From assembly GCA_021186555.1 (NCBI GenBank), contig JAJKFL010000039.1, positions 42,324,597 through 42,388,596 on the forward strand: a DNA stretch of 64,000 bases. The letters are read 5' to 3'. Below the pieces are notes generated by a model. That model did no database searches. It saw only the letters and a list, made by a program, of their open reading frames with translations, and was not told where the DNA came from. This DNA comes from Reticulitermes speratus (Eukaryota; Arthropoda; Insecta; Blattodea; Rhinotermitidae). Position numbers and translations under genes: made by a program. Below are positions 1-10,730 of this stretch, in pieces. The number at the start of each line of letters is the position of its first letter. Positions within the stretch are counted from its first letter, which is position 1.

Positions 1-800
1 TTGTGGCCATATCGTGAGGTTGTGGCCATATCGTGAGGTTGTGGCCATATCGTCAGGTTGTGGCCATATCGTGAGGTTGTGACCATATCGTGAGGTTGTG
101 ACCATATCGTGAGGTCGTGGCCATATCGTGAGGTTGTGACCATATCGTGAGGTTGTGACCATATCGTGAGGTTGTGGCCATATCGTGAGGTTGTGGCCAT
201 ATCGTCAGGTTGTGGCCATATCGTGAGGTTGTGGCCATATCGTGAGGTTGTGGCCATATCGTCAGGTTGTGGCCATATCGTGAGGTTGTGACCATATCGT
301 GAGGTTGTGACCATATCGTGAGGTCGTGGCCATATCGTGAGGTTGTGACCATATCGTGAGGTTGTGACCATATCGTGAGGTTGTGGCCATATCGTGAGGT
401 CGTGGCCATATCGTGAGGTTGTGACCATATCGTCAGGTTGTGGCCATATCGTGAGGTCGTGGCCATATCGTGAGGTTGTGACCATATCGTGAGGTTGTGG
501 CCATATCGTGAGGTTGTGGCCATATCGTGAGGTTGTGACCATATCGTGAGGTTGTGACCATATCGTGAGGTCGTGGCCATATCGTGATGTTGTGACCATA
601 TCGTGAGGTTGTGACCATATCGTGAGGTTGTGACCATATCGTCAGGTTGTGACCATATCGTGAGGTTGTGACCATATCGTCAGGTTGTGGCCATATCGTG
701 AGGTCGTGACCATATCGTGAGGTCGTGGCCATATCGTGAGGTTGTGACCATATCGTGAGGTTGTGACCATATCGTGAGGTTGTGGCCATATCGTGAGGTT
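1..800. repeat. 19-bp minisatellite, left end outside window
   Basis: About 42 tandem copies of a 19-bp unit close to TTGTGGCCATATCGTGAGG. Variants alternate at a few sites (TTGTGG, TTGTGA or TCGTGG; GTGAGG or GTCAGG). The array begins before base 1, so its full length is unknown. Because 19 is not a multiple of three and the unit lacks stops on the minus strand, three units make a 19-residue open peptide repeat. This produces long open frames that are not genes. Confidence 0.97.
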
Positions 801-832
801 CGCGAAGAGTGGCCGGCTTGTACCGCCTGGAC

Positions 833-1544
833 CATGACATCGCTACCTTCTGTTCATAACCTACAGCACAGCACGTCATGACATCGCTACCTTCTGTTCA
901 TAACCTACAGCACAGCACGTCATGACATCGCTACCTTCTGTGTTCATAACCTACAGCACAGCACGTCATGACATCGCTGCCTTCTGTTCATAACCTACAG
1001 CACAGCACGTCATGACATCGCTACCTTCTGTTCATAACCTACAGCACAGCACGTCATGACATCGCTACCTTCTGTGTTCATAACCTACAGCACAGCACGT
1101 CATGACATCGCTGCCTTCTGTTCATAACCTACAGCACAGCACGTCATGACATCGCTGCCTTCTGTTCATAACCTACAGCACAGCACGTCATGACATCGCT
1201 ACCTTCTGTTCATAACCTACAGCACAGCACGTCATGACATCGCTACCTTCTGTGTTCATAACCTACAGCACAGCACGTCATGACATCGCTACCTTCTGTT
1301 CATAACCTACAGCACAGCACGTCATGACATCGCTACCTTCTGTGTTCATAACCTACAGCACAGCACGTCATGACATCGCTACCTTCTGTTCATAACCTAC
1401 AGCACAGCACGTCATGACATCGCTACCTTCTGTTCATAACCTACAGCACAGCACGTCATGACATCGCTACCTTCTGTTCATAACCTACAGCACAGCACGT
1501 CATGACATCGCTACCTTCTGTTCATAACCTACAGCACAGCACGT
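833..1544. repeat. 44/46-bp minisatellite
   Basis: About 16 tandem copies of a 44-bp unit starting CATGACATCGCTACCTTCTG and ending CACAGCACGT. A second version is 46 bp, with an extra TG (CTTCTGTGTTC instead of CTTCTGTTC). The two lengths are intermixed along the array. It starts 32 bp after the 19-bp array ends, so two unrelated minisatellites are nearly abutting. About 200 bp of non-repetitive sequence follows. Confidence 0.97.
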
Positions 1545-1750
1545 CTCCAAGCAAACTGCCGCCGTCCCGACGCCACGGTCCGCTGAAGGCGCAGGGAGAC
1601 CGAAAGACGAAGTTCATAAGCGGAAATCACAGGCGTTACTGCGGAACAGTTGGACAGAGAGCAAAACTACGAGAACTGACTGCTGGGGGGCAAAGTCCTG
1701 CTCGGAAAGCTAGTAGTTGCTCAGACAGTTAACAAGTCCTTCTCAATCTA

Positions 1751-2056
1751 CGGAACCCCCAATGTTCATCACCGTCTTTACAACAGTCCGCCACACCCTA
1801 AGCCACCTCCCATCCCATACATTAACGATCTATTCAATATTATCCTCCCATGAAATGTTAGAGCTTCCAAGTTGTCTCCTTCGTTTAGAATTCACCACCA
1901 GAAATCCTGCATGTACGAGTATTTCTCTGTCACCCATACGTGCCACATGTCCCACCCATCCCATCCTCCACTTCATCCCTGCTAATATTTAAAAATCATG
2001 ACGCTCCTCGCTATGCAGCTGTCTCTACCATACTGACAATTCGTCCATCTTAGCCT
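1751..2056 (-). mobile_element. Degraded non-LTR retrotransposon 3' fragment
   Basis: Reading the minus strand, this matches by eye the better-preserved copies at 13022-13592 and 48203-48556. Shared words include a GGAAC..AATGTTCATCACCG-type end, CAATATTATCCTCCCAT and ACCCATACGTGCCACATG. It corresponds to the C-terminal end of a reverse-transcriptase ORF plus its 3' untranslated region. It is broken by many indels and has no intact frame. Confidence 0.75.
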
Positions 2057-2077
2057 AGTAACGTGGCACGAACATGT

Positions 2078-2125
2078 TAAAGCAATCCCTGGACAGGCCC
2101 TTAGGGTTCCAGGAGGTTGAGGCTC
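2078..2125 (-). mobile_element. SINE tail fragment (family 2)
   Basis: AAAGCAATCC, then GGACAGGCCCTTAGGGTTCC and AGGAGGTTGAGGCTC, match the 3' part of the SINE family seen complete at 22424-22730 and 39681-39983. The CTAC-rich array starts directly at its end. The same fragment recurs at 2911-2969 and 3201-3259 inside the array. Confidence 0.85.
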
Positions 2126-2910
2126 CCTACCTATCTACCTACCTACATATCTACCTACGTACATATCTACCTACATACATATCTACCTACGTACATATCT
2201 ACCTACATACATATCTACCTACGTACATATCTACCTACCTACCTATCTACCTACATACATATCTACCTACGTACATAACTACCTACCTACCTATCTACCT
2301 ACATACATATCTACCTACGTACATAACTACCTACCTACCTATCTACATACGTACATATCTACCTAACTACCTATCTACCTACATACATATCTACCTACGT
2401 ACATAACTACCTACCTACCTATCTACCTACATACATACATATCTACCTACGTACATAACTACCTACCTATCTACATACGTACATATCTACCTACCTATCT
2501 ACCTACGTACATATCTACCTACGTACATATCTACCTACCTACCTATTTACCTACGTACATATCTACCTACCTACCTACCTATCTACATACGTACATATCT
2601 ACATACCTACCTATCTACCTACGTACATATCTACCTACGTACATATCTACCTACGTACATATCTACCTACCTACCTATCTACCTACGTACATATCTACCT
2701 ACCTACATATCTACCTACGTACATATCTACCTACCTATCTATCTACCTACGTACATATCTACCTACGTACATATCTACCTACCTAGGTACATACCTACCT
2801 ACCTATCTACCTACGTACATATCTACCTACGTACATATCTACCTACCTACCTATCTACCTAGGTACATATCTTAGGTATATATCTAGGTATATATCTTAG
2901 CATCAGAGAG

Positions 2911-2969
2911 TAAAAGCAATCCCATTACAGGCCTGGACAGGCCCTTAGGGTTCCAGGAGGTTGAGGCTC
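2911..2969 (-). mobile_element. SINE family 2 tail fragment inside array
   Basis: This is a 59-bp piece of the SINE tail (AAAGCAATCCCATTACAGG, then the CCCTTAGGGTTCC block) between CTAC-rich stretches. It is essentially identical to 3201-3259, which indicates recent duplication of the composite block rather than two insertions. Confidence 0.88.
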
Positions 2970-3200
2970 CCTACCTATCTACCTACGTACATATCTACCT
3001 ACCTACCTATCTACCTTCGTACATATCTACCTACGTACATATCTACCTACCTATCTACCTACGTACATATCTACCTACCTATCTACCTACGTACATATCT
3101 ACCTACCTATCTACCTACGTACATATCTACCTACCTACCTATCTACCTAGGTACATATCTTAGGTATATATCTTGGTATATATATCTTAGCATCAGAGAG

Positions 3201-3259
3201 TAAAAGCAATCCCATTACAGGCCTGGACAGGCCCTTAGGGTTCCAGGAGGTTGAGGCTC
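3201..3259 (-). mobile_element. SINE family 2 tail fragment inside array, duplicate
   Basis: Second copy of the fragment at 2911-2969, offset by 290 bp, with the same flanking CATCAGAGAG. It marks the second member of the duplicated composite block. Confidence 0.88.
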
Positions 3260-4738
3260 CCTACCTATCTACCTACGTACATATCTACCTACCTACCTAT
3301 CTACCTACGTACATATCTACCTACCTATCTATCTATCTACCTAGGTACATATCTACCTACCTATCTACCTACGTACATATCTACCTACGTACATATCTAC
3401 CTACATACATACCTAGCTACCTATCTATCTATCTACCTAGGTACATATCTACCTACCTATCTACCTACGTACATATCTACCTAGGTACATATCTACATAC
3501 ATATCTACCTACATATCTACCTACGTACATATCTACCTACCTACCTATCTACCTACGTACATATCTACCTATCTATCTACCTACCTAGGTACATATCTAG
3601 CTACCTATCTACCTACGTACATATCTACCTAGGTACATATCTACCTACCTATCTACCTACGTACATATCTACCTACGTACATATCTACCTACCTAGATAC
3701 ATATCTACCTACCTACCTATCTACCTACGTACATATCTACCTACGTACATATCTACCTACATATATACTTACGTACAGATCTACCTACCTACCTATCTAC
3801 CTAGGTACATATATACCTACCTACGTACATATCTACCTACATATCTACCTACGTACATATCTACCTACCTATCTAACTAGGTACATATCTACCTACATAT
3901 CTACCTACGTACATATCTACCTACCTACCTATCTACCTAGGTACATATCTACCTACCTACCTATCTACCTAGGTACATATCTACCTACCTACCTATCTAC
4001 CTAGTACATACTACTACTACCTACCTATCTACCTAGGTACAATATCTACCTACCTACCTAGTACATACCTACCTACTATCTACCTACGTACATATCTACC
4101 CTACTACCTATCTACCTAGGTACATATCTACCTACCTACCTATCTACCTAGGTACTATCCTACCTACCTACCTATCTACCTACGTACTATCTACCTACCT
4201 ACCTATCCTACCTAGGTACTACCTACCTACCTACCTACTACCTATTCTACCTACGTACATATCTACCTACCTACCTATCTACCTACGTACGTACATATCT
4301 ACCTACCTACCTATCTACCTATCATACCTATCTACCTACTACCTACATACCTATCTACCTACGTACATATTTACCTACCTACCTATCTACCTACCTACTA
4401 CCTACCTACCTACTACCACTATCTACCTATCCTACCTACCTACCTATCTACCTACCTACATACCTATCTACCTACGTACTATTTACCTACCTACCTATCT
4501 ACCTAGTACTACCTACCTATCTACCTACTACCTATCTACCTACCTATCCTATCTACCTAGTACATACCTACCTACTATCTACCTACCTACCTACCTATCT
4601 ACCTACTACTACTATCTACCTATCTACCTACCTACCTAGTACTACCTACCTATTCTACCTACTACTAACCTACATACCTATCTACCTACGTGCATATCTA
4701 CCTTGAGCAAATTGAGTAAATTGAGTCATACTCAGTCA

Positions 4739-5040
4739 TTTATGGAACACGAAAGTTCATGACCGTGCTCACAACAGCTGTTACAGTACTACTTTCAATT
4801 CCATTTTAACATTATCCGCAATCTACGCACAGGCTTCCCAAAATCGCATGACTTTATAACTTCCAATTACAGTTTTGTTGGCGTATCCATGCCTTCTACA
4901 TCCCCACCCTCTCACCCTTCTTGATCTGACCATCCTAATCATGTCCGGTAACAGTATAATGATGAAGCTCCTCGTTATACAATATTCCTCATCTCACTCT
5001 CACTCGGCGTCCCTCTCGTCCTTCTTGTACAACTCCAGAA
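4739..5040 (-). mobile_element. Degraded non-LTR retrotransposon 3' fragment
   Basis: Minus-strand copy of the same element as 13022-13592. It begins TATGGAACACGAAAGTTCAT, continues with a diverged ATTTTAACATTATCC block and a GATGAAGCTCCTCGTTAT block that encodes the EELxDLY region in better copies. No frame is intact. Confidence 0.75.
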
Positions 5041-5365
5041 TTACCTACTCGGAACTGAACTTTCAGCCAGGCAGTCATGCTAGCTAATGATTACAGCGGA
5101 CCTTACAATGCACTTCGTCACGGCGAAAGTCCGGCCCGTTACAAGACGAGGAAATATGCGTCTTGCACATAAATTCAAATCGTTTAGTCACCTTCTAATC
5201 ATCCTGTAATGAGACTGCAGATGACTAAGACTAATGTTAGTCAGTCGCTGTGCAGAAGCGACTGACTTCCTTATCTGCAGTAGCCACGTGTACATAACAC
5301 TATGTACACGTGTGTTAAACCGACGAAATACACAATATCAATTGCTTATAAATTGTAAAGACATT

Positions 5366-5509
5366 AAAGGTAAAGGTAAAGGTCACCCTAGAACAGGCCA
5401 TGAAGGCCCAGAGGGGAGTAGAGGTATAGCTGTACTCTTTCTTTAACCTCGGCGCTAGAGGGGGTGGGTGTGAACGCCACGCCCTGGCCGCTTTATCCCA
5501 GGGAATGAC
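5366..5509 (-). mobile_element. SINE family 1, 5'-truncated
   Basis: Starts with the SINE 1 tail on the plus strand (AAAGGTAAAGGTAAAGGTC, CCTAGAACAGGCCATGAAGG) and runs to GCCGCTTTATCCCAGGGAATG. The tRNA-like head is missing, as in a 5'-truncated retroposed copy. Compare the complete copy at 8834-9127. Confidence 0.88.
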
Positions 5510-6145
5510 ATTACTCAGACATATTTCGTTAAAAATGTACCATCTTCAGAGAGTGGAGAGTGCCTAAGTTAAAGCCAGGCGCAAATGGTAAAATAATATT
5601 TAAAATTTTCATAACCTGCAGTACGATTAGTATGTAGTATGTAGTATGTGTAATAAAGCCCATGTAGCTGTAGTTGGACTGCCTGCATCTCTAACGTTGT
5701 ATGTCTGCATTGTGTTTATTTACTGAGTACTAGCACAGCTCAGCACAGCACAGCACAGCACAGCACAGCACAGCACAGCTCAGCACAGCACAATGGGCTG
5801 TACCACTTACAAAGTAAAGAAGATTAGGCTTTAATGTTTATCTGGAGGCTGTTGATGTGCCTGAAATGCAGTGAAAGTGGGTGGTTGTTGTTTGACCTTG
5901 TGGTACTCGTATATACCGGAAGTACTTATTAAGGCAATTCTACGATTTCATAAACCGATTATTTGCTACACGCGTTCAATTTCCTATTCATCCCTTTGTG
6001 AGCCTTTCATCTGCATGTCTTGTGTAACATACCGTTGTGCTGTCCACAGTGCACTATACACTGTACGAGTATAAACAAGTTAATCAATTCACTAGCTTGT
6101 AATCCTTCAAAGGCCACCATAAACGTGCATTGTACTTAAAGATCC
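5510..6145. other. Low-copy stretch with a CAGCA microsatellite
   Basis: I see no gene here. It contains a short GTATGTA repeat near 5630-5650 and a (CAGCA)n microsatellite at about 5733-5791. The remainder is anonymous sequence up to the first 114-bp array. Confidence 0.6.
5733..5791. repeat. (CAGCA)n microsatellite
   Basis: About twelve 5-bp steps of CAGCA/CACAG, interrupted twice by CAGCT. Confidence 0.95.
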
Positions 6146-7950
6146 AGTCCGTACCGCGCAGTAAACACAATCCGTCTCAGTTATACAAACCAGTCAGTTA
6201 ATGTTGTACAGTGAAATAATCGCTGTTTGTTCTGAGATCCACACAAAACACATAAATACAGTCCGTACCGCGCAGTAAACACACTCCGTCTCAGTTATAC
6301 AAACCAGTCAGTTAATGCTGTACAGTGAAATAATCGCTCTTTGTTCTGAGATCCACACAAAACACATAAATACAGTCCGTACCGCGCAGTAAACACACTC
6401 CGTCTCAGTTATACAAACCAGTCAGTTAATGTTGTACAGTGAAATAATCGCTGTTTGTTCTGAGATCCACACAAAACACATAAATACAGTCCGTACCGCG
6501 CAGTAAACACACTACGTCTCAGTTATACAAACCAGTCAGTTAATGCTGTACAGTGAAATAATCGCTGTTTGTTCTGAGATCCAAACAAAACACATAAATA
6601 CAGTCCGTACCGCGCAGTAAACACACTACGTCTCAGTTATACAAACCAGTCAGTTAATGTTGTACAGTGAAATAATCGCTGATTGTTCTGAGATCCACAC
6701 AAAACACATAAATACAGTCCGTACCGCGCAGTAAACACACTCCGTCTCAGTTATACAAACCAGTCAGTTAATGCTGTACAGTGAAATAATCGCTGTTTGT
6801 TCTGAGATCCACACAAAACACATAAATACAGTCCGTACCGCGCAGTAAACACACTCCGTCTCAGTTATACAAACCAGTCAGTTAATGTTGTACAGTGAAA
6901 TAATCGCTGTTTGTTCTGAGATCCACACAAAACACATAAATACAGTCCGTACCGCGCAGTAAACACACTCCGTCTCAGTTAACAAACCAGTCAGTTAATG
7001 CTGTACAGTGAAATAATCGCTGTTTGTTCTGAGATCCACACAAAACACATAAATACAGTGCGTACTGCGCAGTAAACACACTCCGTCTCAGTTATACAAA
7101 CCAGTCAGTTAATGTTGTACAGTGAAATAATCGCTGTTTGTTCTGAGATCCACACAAAACACATAAATACAGTCCGTACCGCGCAGTAAACACACTCCGT
7201 CTCAGTTATACAAACCAGTCAGTTAATGTTGTACAATGAAATAATCGCTGTTTGTTCTGAGACCCACACAAAACACATAAATACAGTCCGTACCGCGCAG
7301 TAAACACACTCCGTCTCAGTTATACAAACCAGTCAGTTAATGTTGTACAGTGAAATAATCGTTGATTGTTCTGAGATCCACACAAAACACATAAATACAG
7401 TCCGTACCGCGCAGTAAACACACTCCGTCTCAGTTATACAAACCAGTCAGTTAATGTTGTACAGTGAAATAATCGCTGATTGTTCTGAGATCCACACAAA
7501 ACACATAAATACAGTCCGTACCGCGCAGTAAACACACTCCGTCTCAGTTATACAAACCAGTCAGTTAATGTTGTACAGTGAAATAATCGCTGTTTGTTCT
7601 GAGATCCACACAAAACACATAAATACAGTCCGTACCGCGCAGTAAACACACTCCGTCTCAGTTATACAAACCAGTCAGTTAATGTTGTACAGTGAAATAA
7701 TCGCTGTTTGTTCTGAGATCCACACAAAACACATAAATACAGTCCGTACCGCGCAGTAAACACACTCCGTCTCAGTTATACAAACCAGCCAGTTAATGCT
7801 GTACAGTGAAATAATAGCTGTTTGTTCTGAGATCCACACAAAACACATAAATACAGTGCGTACTGCGCAGTAAACACACTCCGTCTCAGTTATACAAACC
7901 AGTCAGTTAATGTTGTACAGTGAAATAATCGCTGTTTGTTCTGAGATCCA
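6146..7950. repeat. 114-bp tandem repeat array, locus 1
   Basis: About 16 copies of a 114-bp unit that reads CAGTCCGTACCGCGCAGTAA, CACTCCGTCTCAGTTATAC, CAGTCAGTTAATGTTGTACAG, TGAAATAATCGCTGTTTG, TTCTGAGATCCACACAAAAC, ACATAAATA. Units differ at a few sites, notably TGTTGTACAG against TGCTGTACAG and CTCCGTC against CTACGTC. The same unit forms arrays at 14040, 25455, 27571, 30054 and 35995. No gene is visible; open frames through it are repeat artefacts. Confidence 0.98.
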
Positions 7951-8037
7951 CATAAATACACTGTGGTGGGCAGAACGTAGAATTGTTGAATGTAAAAAGT
8001 GGTGGTACATATAGTGACCACTGGGCTTTAGAGGGTT
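7951..8037. repeat. Terminal module of the 114-bp repeat, locus 1
   Basis: Directly after the last unit comes a fixed sequence: AAATACACTGTG, GGGCAGAACGTAGAATTGTT, GAATGT, GGTGGTACATATAGTGACCA, CTGGGCTTTAGAGGGTT. The same module closes the arrays at 16091, 27047, 28938, 31931 and 38301. A constant end at dispersed arrays suggests the array is part of a larger mobile or duplicated unit. Confidence 0.9.
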
Positions 8038-8833
8038 GATACTAGAACTGCAGGAGCAGCCCAGTCGCAGTCGCTTTACATATAACCTTTTGTCAGACCA
8101 ATTCAAGCAACATCTGCACAATTCGGTACAAAACACAAGCACTTTAATTTCACCATCTTAGCTAGGGTTCGAAAGGTTTTGCACAAAAATAAATAAATCA
8201 AAAGGACCGACCAAATCACAAAACTCACAAACACCTAACCACAACAGCTGACCGCTGGTCCTCACACCATACCGTTAGTCTTTTAATTAGATGCTCTCCA
8301 ACAAGAACCCCAAACATAACTCCACAAATAAATCTCTCCTAGCTACACTAGGACACAAACAGCCTTACGTATCCTGGACTGATCCGCCACATGCAGCAGC
8401 AGACAGCTGATGGCAACAAGCAGCGTCGTCTCCATGGCACGCGACGCCCTACACCCTGCTAGTGTACTGGCTCTTGCCGTCATCATGGGGTGCCTCCTTA
8501 TATAAACGTCATATCTCTCCCCCCTCCACCTCCACCCCCCCTACGTCATGCGGCCATGCGTTACAGCATAACACTTCGCTGAAATACGATTAATCGGACG
8601 CAGAATACCAACAAGCTGTAAAGCGGACGATTCAATGTCAGTTGCGTTGTGTAACGACGGAGTGTATGGGAAAACGTAGGATAGCGTGACACGTGGCTGT
8701 TAATTAGACTTGTCTGTCCTGTACTAAGCGCCATCTGTCTACATCAAGTCCGGGACTGGGCTAATTAATGTAGTCGGCATTGTCTTGATGTGTGGAACTG
8801 AAAAGTATTAAATTTAGTTCTGCTGCTGCCTGT
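8038..8833. other. Low-copy stretch, no gene recognised
   Basis: Anonymous sequence between a 114-bp repeat tail and a SINE. It includes a TATATAAA word near 8498 followed by a C-rich run, but no open frame with convincing protein character lies on either side, so I do not call a promoter. Confidence 0.5.
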
Positions 8834-9127
8834 AAAGTAAAGGTAAAGGTAAAGGTCACCCTAGAACAGGCCATGAAGGCCCAGAGAGGGAGTAGAGGTA
8901 TAGCTCTACTCTTTCTTTAACCGTGGCACTAGATGGGGTGGGTGGTCAACGCCACGCCCGGCCGCTTTACCTCAGGGAATGAGACCCGGTACCCATTGTA
9001 CAGGAGACTGGTTGGGCCCCATGGCCGGTATGGACGGGTGCGGAAAATCTCGCCCCCTCCGGGATTCGATCACAGGACTGTCAACTTCGATAGCTCAGTC
9101 GCTATACCGACTGAGCTATCGCGGCCC
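8834..9127 (-). mobile_element. Full-length tRNA-derived SINE (family 1)
   Basis: This is a complete 294-bp SINE on the minus strand. Its 5' end (at 9127) reads GGGCCGCGATAGCTCAGTCG. An RNA polymerase III box A (TAGCTCAGTCGG) and box B (GATCGAATCCC) lie in the tRNA-like head. The 3' end is a run of ACCTTT steps (AAAGGT on the plus strand). It is flanked by a 12-bp direct repeat TGCTGCTGCCTG at 8821-8832 and 9130-9141, the target-site duplication of an authentic retroposition event. Other copies: 5366, 17040 and 29542, with an older relative at 16668. It has no coding capacity and presumably relied on LINE machinery. Confidence 0.95.
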
Positions 9128-9385
9128 ATTGCTGCTGCCTGCAACCTAACGCAATCAGATAAGCCACGCACCGCTGTGCACGGCTTTACTTATTTATTGT
9201 AATGCTACAATGAATGAAGAAGCATATTGCGTAATTGCGAAAATAGATGATGTCGCATTGTTGATATTTAACACAACAATGCGACCTCGCAAGTTAGTTA
9301 ACTTCTATGGACAGTGTTTGTCACCGTGCAGAGCTGCAAGTTACTTTAGTAATTTCATTTGTACATGACCTTTACTATTACATGT

Positions 9386-9575
9386 AACTAACTAACCAAC
9401 TAACTAACTCCATGTAGCACAGTCTTTCTTGACTAGCTAACAGGTCGTCAGCTGGTCAAGAAATTCCCCGCGTTTTGTGGAACACGAAGGTTCATTACCG
9501 CACTCACAACAGCTAGCCACCTGTCTCTATCCAAAGCACCAGTCCAGGTCCGAGGCTTTGTCAAATGTTTCTAAA
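9386..9575 (-). mobile_element. Non-LTR retrotransposon 3' end remnant
   Basis: The plus strand opens with an AACT microsatellite (the element's 3' terminal GTTA repeats on the minus strand). Then come CTCCATGTAGCACAGTC, TCTTGACTAGCTAACAGG, the GAAATTCCCCGCGTTTTGTG block and GAACACGAAGGTTCATTACC. This order matches the intact 3' end at 48440-48556 in reverse. Only the 3' untranslated region and the last part of the ORF are present. Confidence 0.85.
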
Positions 9576-9737
9576 CGTGATATTTTTTTACAGTCAGCAG
9601 TTGTTAGCACCTCTCCCAACCCCCAAGCTGGAGGACCACCCCTTGTCGACTGTCCGCGACTGCTTCTTCAATGTATTCGCAGCTACCCTCCATATCCACA
9701 GGCCGATTCTCCATCCGCAACCTGAGGACGCGCCATG

Positions 9738-10438
9738 CCGTGGTGACAGGGACCGACTTGTCGTGGTGACAGGGACCGACTTATCGTGGTGACAGGGACC
9801 GACTTGTCGTGGTGACAGGGACCGAATTATCGTGGTGACAGGGACCGACTTATCGTGGTGACAGGGACCGAATTATCGTGGTGACAGGGACCGACTTATC
9901 GTGGTGACAGGGACCGACTTATCGTGGTGACAGGGACCGACTTGTCGTGGTGACAGGGACCGACTTGTCGTGGTGACAGGGACCGACTTATCGTGGTGAC
10001 AGGGACCGACTTATCGTAGTGACAGGGACCGACTTGTCGTGGTGACAGGGACCGAATTATCGTGGTGACAGGGACCGATTTATCGTGGTAACAGGGACCG
10101 ACTTATCGTGGTGACAGGGACCGACTTACCGTGGTAAAAAGGGACCGACTTATCATGGTGACAGGGACCGATTTATCGTGGTAACAGGGACCGAATTATC
10201 GTGGTGACAGGGACCGATTTATCGTGGTAACAGGGACCGACTTATCGTGGTGACAGGGACCGACTTATCATGGTGACAGGGACCGAATTATCGTGGTGAC
10301 AGGGACAGACTTATCGTGGTGACAGGGACCGACTTATCGTGGTGACAGGGACCGACTTACCGTGGTGAAAGGGACCGACTTATCATGGTGACAGGGACCG
10401 ACTTATCGTGGTGACAGGGACCCACTTATAATGTGTTT
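9738..10438. repeat. 23-bp minisatellite
   Basis: About 30 tandem copies of a 23-bp unit close to CGTGGTGACAGGGACCGACT followed by TAT or TGT. Variants include ACCGAATTAT, GTAACAGGG and GTAAAAAGGG. It follows about 160 bp after a retrotransposon remnant. Confidence 0.97.
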
Positions 10439-10730
10439 CTGTGCAAAACACGTTCAAAAGTCCCAATTTCCTTCACTTTAAAACGGTTCTGATTTCCCGC
10501 ATTTCTGTAATCAGCTTCGCCATTTATTCCGTTGATTAATTTCTGTGATACAGGGTGGGCGTGTGCGAATAACGTGCTTCGGGCCTTCAGTAGGCTTTTC
10601 GCCGACGTTGGCTATTTGCAACACGATGCATCAACTGACGCGAGTTGTTCGCAGGAACTCCATACACACTTCTCTGTTTATAAGGTTCGCTGTCAAACAC
10701 GCCACTGCTGTCTTTCACTTAACCTTGCTA

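Larger units (their letters stand above)
2126..4702. repeat. CTAC/GTACATAT-rich tandem array with embedded SINE fragments
   Basis: A 2.6-kb array built from CTAC and ATCT steps, mainly CTACCTACGTACATAT-like words of varied length. Two SINE family 2 fragments (2911-2969 and 3201-3259) sit inside it 290 bp apart, each preceded by CATCAGAGAG and a TATATCTTAG stretch. A block of array plus SINE fragment was therefore duplicated as a unit. From about 4000 onwards the pattern is peppered with one-base losses. The unit has no stop in one frame, giving spurious Tyr/Leu/Thr/Pro-rich open frames. Confidence 0.96.

Noticed and set aside
53..879. Two long minus-strand open frames with a repeated SRYGHNLTIW peptide
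   Set aside because: They are translations of the 19-bp minisatellite and exist only because the unit lacks stops; no promoter, splice site or non-repeat coding sequence.
2074..3484. Tyr/Leu/Thr/Pro-rich open frames
   Set aside because: Translation of the CTAC-rich array; not coding.
8490..8510. TATATAAA as a promoter
   Set aside because: No coding frame or transcript-like sequence follows on either strand.
9055..9127. A tRNA gene on the minus strand
   Set aside because: Box A and box B are present, but the sequence continues into a SINE body with a target duplication, so it is a tRNA-derived SINE head.
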